Below, in pieces: positions 1 through 5,272 of a DNA stretch of 5,310 nt. This DNA is from Clostridia bacterium (GTDB lineage Bacteria; Bacillota; Sulfobacillia; SLMV01). Each line of letters opens with the position of its first letter. Position 1 is the first letter of the stretch. The notes beneath the pieces are model-generated. The model ran no database searches. It worked only from the letters and a program-made list of their open reading frames with translations, and had not been told where the DNA came from. The stretch is from NCBI GenBank assembly GCA_007133365.1, contig SLMV01000021.1:1-5310 (forward strand), written 5' to 3'. A program made the position numbers and the translations under genes.

Positions 1-587
1 TCAATCTCTCTCTTTTCCGTGGCAAGGAGGACCTTGACATCGCCGGCAAGACGGAGGGTCTCGTCGACCTCAACGCTACCGGAATCCATGTGTTGTTCAA
101 TATGGATCAATCGCTCGTCGAGATTAAGACCCGTAATCTCAAAGTAGACGAATAGGTCACCCTGGCTGGGGACCGCAGGTTCCGAGACCTCATCGAAAGC
201 GTCGTAAGTAACGATCTCCACCCGTCCATCCGTGCCGACGTTCATCCCGACGATATGTCCGGGGCGTAAATCGGCCCGATCGGCGGGGGCTTTGCCATCA
301 GCACGATTGGCATAGACTTGGACATCTTCTGCCAGGGTCACGTGTCCTTGGACCTCTACACTGCCGGAGTCCATGTGCTGGTCCAGCGTGATTTCGCGGC
401 CGTCGATGGCCAGTATTTCACCGTAAACAAAGAACGGTTCGCGGTCGGTTGAGACGGTTTCTTCCAAATTCGTGTCCTCCTGGGTTGGGGCATCCAATTC
501 TGCCGATTCGAGTAGTGAGGAGTATGCGATGATTCCGACCACCAGTACCAAAATTCCAACAACTATTAACGATCCTTTATTGAACAT
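1..587 (-). CDS. Membrane-anchored extracytoplasmic protein with two QHMDSGSVEV repeats, C-terminus outside window
   Basis: Open from an ATG at 587 to the left edge with no stop, giving 195 residues of a longer protein. An AGGGG ribosome binding site lies 8 bases before the ATG. Residues 5-24 are one hydrophobic segment after a short Lys-containing start, which suggests a signal anchor with the rest outside the cytoplasm; there is no lipobox Cys. An acidic spacer (about 28-50) follows. Residues 54-95 and 147-190 are homologous: both contain QHMDSGSVEV (70-79 and 165-174), followed by a leucine-rich strand and a DV.V motif. The stretch DLRPGHIVGMNVGTDGRVEI (106-125) lies between them. The alternating hydrophobic pattern suggests small beta-barrel or OB-like units, loosely like DUF5666-type proteins; that is inference. 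Function unknown. It is on the same strand as the downstream-oriented binding-protein gene but is separated from it by 538 bases and a terminator-like stem, so it is probably its own transcript. Confidence 0.85.
   Translation of the reverse strand, partial: MFNKGSLIVVGILVLVVGIIAYSSLLESAELDAPTQEDTNLEETVSTDREPFFVYGEILAIDGREITLDQHMDSGSVEVQGHVTLAEDVQVYANRADGKAPADRADLRPGHIVGMNVGTDGRVEIVTYDAFDEVSEPAVPSQGDLFVYFEITGLNLDERLIHIEQHMDSGSVEVDETLRLAGDVKVLLATEKREI
66..95 (-). repeat. Internal coding repeat, copy 2 (encodes QHMDSGSVEV)
   Basis: This 30-base segment matches 351-380 at 25 of 30 positions, and the two copies are exactly 285 bases (95 codons) apart. All five differences are synonymous third-position changes, so the encoded decapeptide is identical. 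Confidence 0.85.
351..380 (-). repeat. Internal coding repeat, copy 1 (encodes QHMDSGSVEV)
   Basis: Partner of 66-95. The perfect peptide identity despite silent nucleotide divergence indicates an old domain duplication kept by selection on the protein rather than a recent DNA duplication. Confidence 0.85.
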
Positions 588-646
588 GTCTCAAACCCCT
601 TTCAACATCTGTTCTTCGATTGATGTTTACAGTATGGGGCACAACT

Positions 647-674
647 GTTACAGAATTTGGAGCAAATATGTGAA
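647..674 (-). promoter_or_regulatory. Candidate promoter for the left-edge gene
   Basis: On the minus strand, TTCACA (669-674) is followed after 16 bases by TGTAAC (647-652), a moderate sigma-A-like pair. Transcription would begin near 640 and leave a leader of about 50 bases before the ATG at 587. The -10 lies within CTGTTACAG, a short dyad that could be a regulator site. Moderate match only. Confidence 0.3.
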
Positions 675-875
675 AAGAGTGTTACGAGTGTTCTGGGTCT
701 AAAGATGAGCAATGGGCCGTGGCTGTCAGGCGGAGAAGCGACTGAAACGATTGGGCTGGCCTTGGCAACGCCCGTTTCGAGTGATTAAGGTAGTGACGAT
801 GTTCACCATCCTAACTCCTGCGACAAAGTTTTTCGCTGATTGTTGGTGAAAAGAAAGGGGATGGCCTTTTTTCTT

Positions 876-906
876 GGAAGCCTCACCGGAGGCACTCCCT
901 CTTTTT
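876..906 (+). terminator. Terminator-like hairpin on the strand with no upstream gene
   Basis: On the plus strand GCCTC (880-884) pairs with GAGGC (889-893) around a four-base ACCG loop. The stem is extended by GGA (876-878) pairing with TCC (896-898), and TTTTT follows at 902-906. The shape is that of an intrinsic terminator, but no plus-strand gene precedes it in the window. Confidence 0.3.
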
Positions 907-1076
907 AGACAATGCTGGCGACGACCCCGCTGGTGGTCGCAAAATGTTTGTTCCGTCGAAGTCATCGACATCGCTCTGGAAGGGTCTGGATGTTGCAGCT
1001 GATATAAAGCGTCCGCGATCGGTCCGTGGGCGATCTTTTGTCCCATATCGTTAAAGAGAAGGTTTTGGACATGGAA

Positions 1077-1104
1077 ACGGGGCCCCAACCGCGAGGGGCC
1101 CCGT
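1077..1104 (-). terminator. Strong hairpin after the binding-protein gene
   Basis: A perfect 10-base inverted repeat, ACGGGGCCCC (1077-1086) and GGGGCCCCGT (1095-1104), has an 8-base loop. It begins 21 bases past the stop codon of the minus-strand binding-protein gene. The U-tract on that strand is short (only UUU), so termination may be partial or Rho-assisted. Its position argues that the binding-protein gene is transcribed alone. Confidence 0.65.
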
Positions 1105-1125
1105 GCCACTGTTCACCTATTCACC

Positions 1126-2844
1126 TCATTTAACTACCTGAAAGTCATAGCCCCAAAGTTCGATGTCGAATCGAGGCTGATAATGGATGCGATCACTCAT
1201 GCCGTACAGCGTGCTCAGCTGGAAGATACCGATAAACGGAGCATTCCGTTCCCCTGCGAGCAGAACCGCTTCGTGATAAGCGTCAAGCCGGGCCTGCTCA
1301 TCGACCACTTCGGTCCAAGCGAAGTTGAGGAGTTCATTGATTCGTTGCGACTGCTCTTCGTAATCAGGATCGATGGCAGGATCGGGCCCGATCGTTACGG
1401 GACGATCCGGGAAGATTCGTCGCGTGTGTTGTTCAGAAGTGGCAAAGTACGGGTTCATATTTCCACCCAACGCCTGAAGATTCAATTCTTGCGTCTTACC
1501 CGGCAGGATGTAGTCGGTTCGCCATGTGCTGGCATCAAAAATGGCAAGGTCAACATCGAAACCAACGGCTTCCAGCATATCTCCGATTACTCGTGCCATA
1601 TCGCCATGTGGGTAAAGTTCTGATGCGATGAAGTGCAGGTAGGGTTCTCCGAATTCATAGCCTGCTTCTTCAAGGATTTCTTGTGCTCGCTCAGGATCAT
1701 AGAGACAAGCTTCCGGACCGAACACTCCGGGTGGTGATTCGGGCAAAGGCCCAAACGGTCCCCGGACTCGGAAGGCTTCTCCAACGCCACCAAACATATC
1801 ACGAAGCGCGTATTTATCGAGCGCTAACTCGATGGCTTTTCGGACTCTCGGGTCTTCCGTAGTGAAGGAACGGTTCAAAGTCGGATCGTCGGGATAATCG
1901 GGTTCGGGATAGTTATCGCGTGCTCGAATACCGGTGCGAACCGCTAGAAGATTGCCTCGCTCAGTGGCGACCCACTGGGTCCTCACATTGGGATCGGCAT
2001 CGACACGGGCTTGATCCTCCGGCATAATGTCATAAATTAAATCAACGCCGCCTGTCAGCAATTCGGCCACACGCGTCGAGGCTTCAGGGACGATCCGGAA
2101 TTCAAATTCTTCGAAATTGGGGAACTTATCGGTCTGCCAGTAATCTTCGTTTCGATCAAATAGGACGTGCTCATCGCGAACATGCTCTCTCAGTACCCAT
2201 GGTCCACTTCCCATGGGCCAATGATGCACGCCATCCATACCCACCTCTTCGAAGTACGCCTTACTGACAATTCCCATTCCCGTATTCTTTTGCGATAGCT
2301 TGAACAAGAACAGTGAATCCGGTTCTTTGGAAACGACATCGAACGTGTAGTCGTCATGAATCACGAACTTATCGATCCACTGATACTGATCCAACACGAT
2401 ATATTCCTCACGACTCTCGGCATCGATCACACGTCGATAATGGTGCTTGACGTCGTGCGCGGTCAATTCGGTTCCATCATGGAATTTGACGCCTTCATGA
2501 AGATAGAAACGGAAGGTTAACTCATCAATGACGTCCCAGTCGTATGCCAGTTCGGGAACCCACTCTGCACCATCGTGACTTCGGATAAACAAATAGTCGT
2601 AGGCATTTTGCGTGATCCATTCCGCCGCACTGATCCAGTCCTGTGGAGGATCCCACGAACGAACATCGGTTGCTTGGGCGATAACCACGCGTCGAGGCTC
2701 TTCTGGCTCTGGCGGCTCAACGATTTCGTCCGGCTCTTCCGGATCATCTGGCTCTTCCGGTTCCACCACTTGGGCGCAGCTTCCCAGTATGCCCAAAGCA
2801 AATACCAGTGAAAATATAAGCACTAAATAGGCGAATCGACGCAT
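1126..2844 (-). CDS. ABC-transporter substrate-binding lipoprotein, family 5 (peptide/nickel type)
   Basis: This is a 572-residue extracytoplasmic solute-binding protein that would deliver an oligopeptide, nickel chelate or similar ligand to an ABC importer. Residues 1-22 form a lipoprotein signal (MRR, a hydrophobic core, then the lipobox LGSC), so Cys23 should be lipidated and anchor the protein to the outer face of the membrane. Residues 27-50 are an unusual Glu/Pro/Asp linker. The SBP_bac_5 fold runs from about 52 to 545. Family hallmarks are FYLHEGVKFHDGTELTAHDV (113-132), MGSGPW (211-216), RNEDYW (231-236), DPRVRKAIELALD (331-343) and YDPERAQEILEEAGY (382-396). The start is supported by GAGAGG/GAGG purines just upstream and by the signal peptide. 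Length is normal for DppA/OppA/NikA-like proteins. No permease or ATPase gene is adjacent, so its transporter must be encoded elsewhere or beyond the window. The ligand cannot be assigned. Confidence 0.96.
   Translation of the reverse strand: MRRFAYLVLIFSLVFALGILGSCAQVVEPEEPDDPEEPDEIVEPPEPEEPRRVVIAQATDVRSWDPPQDWISAAEWITQNAYDYLFIRSHDGAEWVPELAYDWDVIDELTFRFYLHEGVKFHDGTELTAHDVKHHYRRVIDAESREEYIVLDQYQWIDKFVIHDDYTFDVVSKEPDSLFLFKLSQKNTGMGIVSKAYFEEVGMDGVHHWPMGSGPWVLREHVRDEHVLFDRNEDYWQTDKFPNFEEFEFRIVPEASTRVAELLTGGVDLIYDIMPEDQARVDADPNVRTQWVATERGNLLAVRTGIRARDNYPEPDYPDDPTLNRSFTTEDPRVRKAIELALDKYALRDMFGGVGEAFRVRGPFGPLPESPPGVFGPEACLYDPERAQEILEEAGYEFGEPYLHFIASELYPHGDMARVIGDMLEAVGFDVDLAIFDASTWRTDYILPGKTQELNLQALGGNMNPYFATSEQHTRRIFPDRPVTIGPDPAIDPDYEEQSQRINELLNFAWTEVVDEQARLDAYHEAVLLAGERNAPFIGIFQLSTLYGMSDRIHYQPRFDIELWGYDFQVVK
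2732..2760 (-). repeat. Short tandem coding repeat for the acidic proline linker
   Basis: The 11-base word GGCTCTTCCGG (plus strand) occurs at 2732-2742 and 2750-2760, 18 bases or six codons apart. It encodes the repeated PEEPD/EEPDD pattern between the lipidated Cys and the binding domain. Such low-complexity segments expand and contract by slippage; the linker probably acts as a flexible charged tether. Confidence 0.7.
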
Positions 2845-2884
2845 TCATCCTCATCCTCTCGTTATTGGATCAAGCCGGCTCTCA

Positions 2885-2914
2885 ATAACACGTGAGCAAG
2901 CCGAAACCAATCAA
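2885..2914 (-). promoter_or_regulatory. Candidate promoter for the binding-protein gene
   Basis: On the minus strand TTGATT (2909-2914) precedes TGTTAT (2885-2890) with an 18-base spacer, each 4 of 6 to the sigma-A consensus. The start would be near 2878, giving a leader of about 35 bases. Repeated CCGGCT words around it (2875-2880, 2931-2936, 2941-2946; the last two exactly 10 bases apart) could be regulator contacts. Weak evidence. Confidence 0.35.
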
Positions 2915-3092
2915 ATACCGAATACGATCTCCGGCTATTGCCGGCTGTTCCTGGGGTAAGGAGACCCTTCTTACTTGGTCGATTTTAAAGGTCCGGTCAT
3001 TTCGCCCGCTTGTTGAGAGTTCGGGATTTGCTCTTTAGCCTTTGGCATCAGGGTGAAAAGTCGACATGCTGGCGGATGCGTCTTATGAGAGG

Positions 3093-3150
3093 TGGATAAC
3101 GACGGTGGAAGTTTCGCCGCATTGCGCCGTCACATTATCCAATAAGGAGG
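3093..3150 (+). other. Two-step inverted repeat ending beside an orphan Shine-Dalgarno
   Basis: TGGATAA (3093-3099) is complementary to TTATCCA (3135-3141), and just inside it GACGG (3101-3105) is complementary to CCGTC (3127-3131). The two steps share one axis, with a 21-base apical region. A perfect AAGGAGG follows at 3144-3150. The only nearby start-like codon is a TTG at 3151, directly abutting it, which is too close for normal initiation. It could be a structured leader, a small RNA or a protein-binding dyad; no known riboswitch motif was recognised. Confidence 0.4.
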
Positions 3151-3396
3151 TTGCCAAAAGAAGCGCCGGTAATCTCATTTTTGGATGATTGTTCAGTACC
3201 CCATCCGTTGCGATTGATTCTTTTGTTCGACAGTAAAAGAGAATATTCCTGCTTATTTCGGAATCTAAAAGGGATGCTCGGACTATTCACCTCAGCGAAT
3301 CCGGGGTAGTGCATGGAAAACCACCATTATCGCTATTCGTACGCAGATCTCCCCGGGGATCGGGAATGGCTTTCACTTCATCAAGCCATCACCGCC

Positions 3397-3425
3397 TTCT
3401 TATTCCGGCCTTTTCGTTTTATAAT
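3397..3425 (+). promoter_or_regulatory. Candidate promoter for the peroxiredoxin gene
   Basis: A perfect TATAAT (3420-3425) sits 17 bases after TTCTTA (3397-3402), a poor -35. The start would be near 3432, leaving a leader of about 88 bases to the ATG at 3520. TTATAAT (3419-3425) is also one half of a PerR box, but the matching ATTATAA half is absent, so peroxide control by PerR is not supported. Confidence 0.5.
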
Positions 3426-3519
3426 CTACCCGGAGCGTTCCATTATTGTTCGAATATCAGGGAATGATCACCCGGAATTGGGCGCCCCGACGCAAGGAAA
3501 CGGGAAGGAGATAGAGAAT

Positions 3520-3963
3520 ATGTCGGTGCAATTTAACCTAAAGGATCAAAACGGTCAGAGCGTGACCCGAGAGCAGTTCCCCGGCCAGTATGTGTTGTTG
3601 TCATTTCACCCGTTGGCTTGGACTTCGGTCTGTGCCGATCAGATGCTGTCCTTGGAGCACAACTACTCACGATTTGAAGGGCTGAATGTGGTACCGCTCG
3701 GGTTAAGTGTGGATGCGGTCCCGTCGAAGAAAGCCTGGGCCCAGCATTTAGAACTTGAGAATCTCCGAATTCTTAGTGATTTTTGGCCCCACGGCGCCGT
3801 GGCCGAGCAGTTAGACCTTTTCCTCGAGGGCCGAGGCACTTCGGCGCGCGCCAACGTGCTTTTGGACCCAACGGGGGAGATTGTGTTTTCGAAGACATAC
3901 GAGATTTCAAAACTTCCCGATGTGAACGAGTTATTTGAGCGCATTGAGGAAGCGGTCAAATAG
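3520..3963 (+). CDS. 1-Cys peroxiredoxin (AhpC/TSA family)
   Basis: A 147-residue cytoplasmic thiol peroxidase that would reduce hydrogen peroxide or organic hydroperoxides using an external thiol. The catalytic segment PLAWTSVC (31-38) has the P-x-x-x-T-x-x-C signature: Pro31, Thr35 and peroxidatic Cys38. Arg110 in GTSARANVLLDPTGE is the likely active-site Arg. Other thioredoxin-fold landmarks are FNLKDQNGQSV (5-15), VLLSFHP (25-31), LSVDAVPSKKAWA (62-74) and LSDFWPHG (85-92). Cys38 is the only cysteine, so there is no resolving Cys and it must act by a 1-Cys mechanism (AhpE-like or related). I chose the ATG at 3520 over an in-frame ATG at 3313 because AAGGAG lies nine bases upstream, the fold begins right there, and a TATAAT box lies inside the longer version. 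The N-terminus is a few residues shorter than is common, which is tolerable. It is monocistronic, ending at a terminator. Confidence 0.95.
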   Translation: MSVQFNLKDQNGQSVTREQFPGQYVLLSFHPLAWTSVCADQMLSLEHNYSRFEGLNVVPLGLSVDAVPSKKAWAQHLELENLRILSDFWPHGAVAEQLDLFLEGRGTSARANVLLDPTGEIVFSKTYEISKLPDVNELFERIEEAVK

Positions 3964-4034
3964 TCCCCAGGCTATCGTCTGTCTCAATAGCGTTTAAATG
4001 GAGGCTCGATCCGCAAAAGCCCAAGTTCAAAATC

Positions 4035-4095
4035 GTGGTGGGTGTCCCTTAAGAAAACCTAGGGGCACTCACCACCGAATTTTCTCTTTCTTTGG
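4035..4095 (+). terminator. Intrinsic terminator of the peroxiredoxin gene
   Basis: The arm at 4035-4048 (GTGGTGGGTGTCCC) pairs with 4063-4075 (GGGCACTCACCAC) for about 13 pairs, with one bulged T and one G-T wobble, around a 14-base A-rich loop. The pyrimidine tract ATTTTCTCTTTCTTT follows. It lies about 70 bases past the stop codon. The opposite strand has a weaker TTTT run after the stem, so it could act in both directions. Confidence 0.8.
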
Positions 4096-4150
4096 ACGAT
4101 CCGTTAACGGCTATTCGCGTCAAAACGTCTCGCGAAATCTAGGATCGTCC
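4094..4150. other. Nested inverted repeat, possible structured RNA or operator
   Basis: GGACGATCC (4094-4102) and GGATCGTCC (4142-4150) are perfectly complementary over nine bases. Inside them TTCGCG (4114-4119) and CGCGAA (4131-4136) are perfectly complementary over six bases with an 11-base loop. The left arm also overlaps the 10-base palindrome CCGTTAACGG (4101-4110). There is no U-tract on either side, so this is not a simple terminator. It lies in noncoding DNA right after the peroxiredoxin terminator. Confidence 0.5.
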
Positions 4151-4417
4151 CCTCGCCGAATCGAATAATCCCTAATCGGATGATATGGCCATACGAATCG
4201 CTGCGAATCGAAACGCTCGCTTTGGGCTCATTTTTTGACCGGTGGCCCATGAGCGGGGATTCCCGGACGTTCTCAGCGTCAGCCCCCGCCAGCTGTCCCT
4301 TGTATCTTGATATCATCTCGTATTTTTGTCCTTACGATAGATAGTAAGGAGCAAAATATTTCAAGGGTTTGCATAAATGATTTCTCAGTTTTCCCCATCA
4401 ATTTCCCGCATCCATTA
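4151..4417. other. Hairpin-rich intergenic spacer upstream of the cofactor-protein operon
   Basis: The spacer holds three CGAATCG words (4157-4163, 4194-4200, 4204-4210; the last two ten bases, about one helical turn, apart). It also holds a nested stem, GCGGGG (4253-4258) with CCCCGC (4284-4289) enclosing GACG (4266-4269) with CGTC (4277-4280), and the dyad at 4324-4356. A 70-codon minus-strand frame (4104-4316) covers most of it. Its only ribosome binding site candidate, AAGGA, is 12 bases from the start, and its translation is Arg/Ser-rich with no recognised family, so it is not called as a gene, though it cannot be fully excluded. Confidence 0.4.
4324..4356. other. Inverted repeat TCCTTAC..GTAAGGA
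   Basis: TCCTTAC (4329-4335) and GTAAGGA (4344-4350) form a perfect seven-base dyad around GATAGATA. TTTTG (4324-4328) and CAAAA (4352-4356) add five more pairs past one bulged G. It may be an operator or a small hairpin; it lies 62 bases before the -35 of the downstream operon. Confidence 0.45.
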
Positions 4418-4446
4418 TTGACATAAGTCCGAAACAGTGTCAAAAT
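4418..4446 (+). promoter_or_regulatory. Promoter of the FeMo-cofactor-domain operon
   Basis: A perfect TTGACA (4418-4423) is followed after exactly 17 bases by CAAAAT (4441-4446), 4 of 6 to TATAAT. The start should fall near 4453, leaving a leader of about 30 bases before the ATG at 4483. This is the best sigma-A promoter in the window. Confidence 0.65.
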
Positions 4447-4451
4447 TAACG

Positions 4452-4466
4452 TGAAACTTATTCTCA
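4452..4466. promoter_or_regulatory. Fur-box-like dyad over the transcription start
   Basis: TGAAACTTATTCTCA matches the 7-1-7 Fur consensus TGATAATNATTATCA at 11 of 14 defined positions and keeps both outer TGA/TCA ends. It lies just downstream of the -10 and covers the predicted start, where a bound repressor would block transcription. Iron-dependent repression of the operon is inferred from this match alone; another Fur-family protein could equally bind. Confidence 0.4.
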
Positions 4467-4482
4467 ATTTGGAGGTGCCAAC

Positions 4483-4887
4483 ATGAAGATTGCTTTTACT
4501 ACGCGAGAAGCGGGAATGGATGCTCCCATGGACGATCGATTTGGACGTGCTCCTTATTTTGTCATGGTCGATACTGAGACCGGTGCGGCCGAGTCGGAGG
4601 AAAACCCCAATGTTTCGGCTGGAAGCGGCGCTGGCATCGGCTCGGCTGAGTTTTTGTCACGGCGCGGGGTCGGTGCTGTGATCACCGGAAATCTGGGCCC
4701 GAAGGCATCCCGTGCCTTGATGGCGGCGGGCATCGAAGCGTATCGGGCGAGCAAGCCCACGGTGCGAGAAAACGTCGATGCGTATTCCCGAAAGGAACTC
4801 AATTCGCTCTCAGATCCGACGGTCGACGAAAAGAGCGGCATGGGACGCGGAATGGGTCGTGGGCGGGGTCGACGGCGTCCACTTTAA
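4483..4887 (+). CDS. NifX/NifB-type FeMo-cofactor-domain protein with Gly/Arg/Met tail
   Basis: A 134-residue small cytoplasmic protein of the dinitrogenase iron-molybdenum cofactor family (Nitro_FeMo-Co fold). Members bind or shuttle metal clusters; many, as probably here, occur without nitrogenase and have no established role. The domain covers about 1-105: a first strand MKIAFTT, the MDDRFGRAPYFVMVD segment (16-30), the GIGSAEFLSRRGVGAVITGN helix-strand unit (51-70) and LGPKASRALMAAGIEAY (71-87). Residues 119-134 form the tail GMGRGMGRGRGRRRPL, a feature I know from other members of this group; its role is unknown. The protein has no Cys, so cluster binding would rely on other residues. 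GGAGG lies just upstream of the ATG. It is the first gene of an operon: the TAA overlaps the AAGGAG of the next gene, which begins 13 bases later. Likely controlled by the promoter and Fur-like site just upstream. Confidence 0.92.
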   Translation: MKIAFTTREAGMDAPMDDRFGRAPYFVMVDTETGAAESEENPNVSAGSGAGIGSAEFLSRRGVGAVITGNLGPKASRALMAAGIEAYRASKPTVRENVDAYSRKELNSLSDPTVDEKSGMGRGMGRGRGRRRPL

Positions 4888-4900
4888 GGAGTGAGGTCGA

Positions 4901-5230
4901 ATGAAGATCGCGGTGGCGACGGAGAATGACCAGGTGGCAACGCATTTTGGGCGTTGCCCGGGCTATACGTTAGCGACGGTTCATGATGGTGACATAACAA
5001 GCGAAGCGACATTGAGGAATCCGGGTCATGAACCCGGGGTCTTACCCGGGTATCTGGCCGAGCACGGCGTGGACGTTATCATGTCCGGCGGCATGGGGGT
5101 GCGCGCTCAGAAGCACTTTGCCGAGGCAGGGATCCAGTGCATTGTCGGCGTTACCGGACCCGTTAAGGAGGCGTTACGCGCCTATCTCGCCGGAACCCTC
5201 CGGCCGGGGAACGATCGTTGCCTGCATTAA
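4901..5230 (+). CDS. NifX/NifB-type FeMo-cofactor-domain protein, cysteine-bearing paralogue
   Basis: A 109-residue protein of the same Nitro_FeMo-Co family as its upstream neighbour but of a different subtype. Family landmarks in order: MKIAVATE, THFGRCPGYTLATV (14-27), NPGHEPGVLPGYLAEHGVDV (40-59), SGGMGVRAQKHFAEAGI (62-78), VGVTGPVKEALRAYLAGTL (82-100) and a C-terminal NDRCLH. Cys19, Cys80 and Cys107 are present, unlike the Cys-free upstream protein; Cys19 and the terminal Cys-x-His are likely metal or cluster ligands (inference). The length is full for the family. The ribosome binding site AAGGAG at 4886-4891 overlaps the preceding stop codon, so the two genes are probably translationally linked. 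Such pairs often sit next to Mrp/NBP35-type ATPases or small Gly/Met-rich proteins, which the right-edge gene might encode. The cofactor carried is unknown. Confidence 0.93.
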   Translation: MKIAVATENDQVATHFGRCPGYTLATVHDGDITSEATLRNPGHEPGVLPGYLAEHGVDVIMSGGMGVRAQKHFAEAGIQCIVGVTGPVKEALRAYLAGTLRPGNDRCLH

Positions 5231-5272
5231 GGACCCGATCAAGACCGAGCGAATGAAAAGGGGGGAGCGAAA

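Larger units (their letters stand above)
588..1076. other. Long intergenic region without a convincing gene
   Basis: About 490 bases between two minus-strand genes. An open frame of 127 codons on the minus strand (726-1109) starts inside the terminator-like stem at 1077-1104, lacks a good ribosome binding site at that start and has an unremarkable His/Arg/Ser-rich translation, so I do not call it. Several inverted repeats are present: GAAAC..GTTTC with inner GGGC..GCCC (744-778), a plus-strand terminator-like stem (876-906), and a 9-base stem with one mismatch (GCGACGACC with GGTGGTCGC) near 920-942. No tRNA, CRISPR or recognisable riboswitch was found. It may be degenerate sequence or hold an unrecognised small RNA. 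Confidence 0.5.
2845..3519. other. Long divergent intergenic region
   Basis: Between the divergent binding-protein and peroxiredoxin genes lie 675 bases. It holds candidate promoters at each side, a compact hairpin at 2956-2974 (GTAAGGAG, three-base loop, CTTCTTAC, one G-U pair), and the dyad plus orphan Shine-Dalgarno at 3093-3150. A reading frame from 3313 runs in frame into the peroxiredoxin, but its translation (MENHHYRYSYADLPG...) resembles no peroxiredoxin extension and contains the TATAAT box at 3420, so it is treated as noncoding. No transposon ends, tRNA or known riboswitch were recognised. Confidence 0.5.

Noticed and set aside
726..1109. 127-codon minus-strand reading frame between the two left genes
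   Set aside because: Its start lies inside the terminator-like stem, there is no good ribosome binding site there, and the translation has low-complexity His/Arg/Ser character with no recognised domain.
3151..3309. 52-codon plus-strand frame from a TTG right after AAGGAGG
   Set aside because: The Shine-Dalgarno abuts the TTG with no spacer, and the peptide (LPKEAPVISFLDDC...) resembles no known protein.
3419..3425. PerR box at the peroxiredoxin promoter
   Set aside because: Only one half-site, TTATAAT, is present. It is fully explained as the -10 element and the inverted half is missing.
4104..4316. 70-codon minus-strand reading frame before the cofactor-protein operon
   Set aside because: The ribosome binding site is 12 bases away and no family is recognised. 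The DNA is dominated by inverted repeats better explained as noncoding. The arrangement (convergent with the peroxiredoxin, divergent from the operon) would allow a gene, so conservation should decide.
5018..5047. CCGGGT/ACCCGG inverted repeats
   Set aside because: They lie within the conserved NPGHEPGVLPG coding segment of the cofactor-domain protein and are explained by Pro/Gly codons.
4483..5230. Evidence of nitrogen fixation
   Set aside because: The FeMo-cofactor domain family is widespread in non-fixing anaerobes, and no nifHDK, nifE/N or nifB core gene is visible here.
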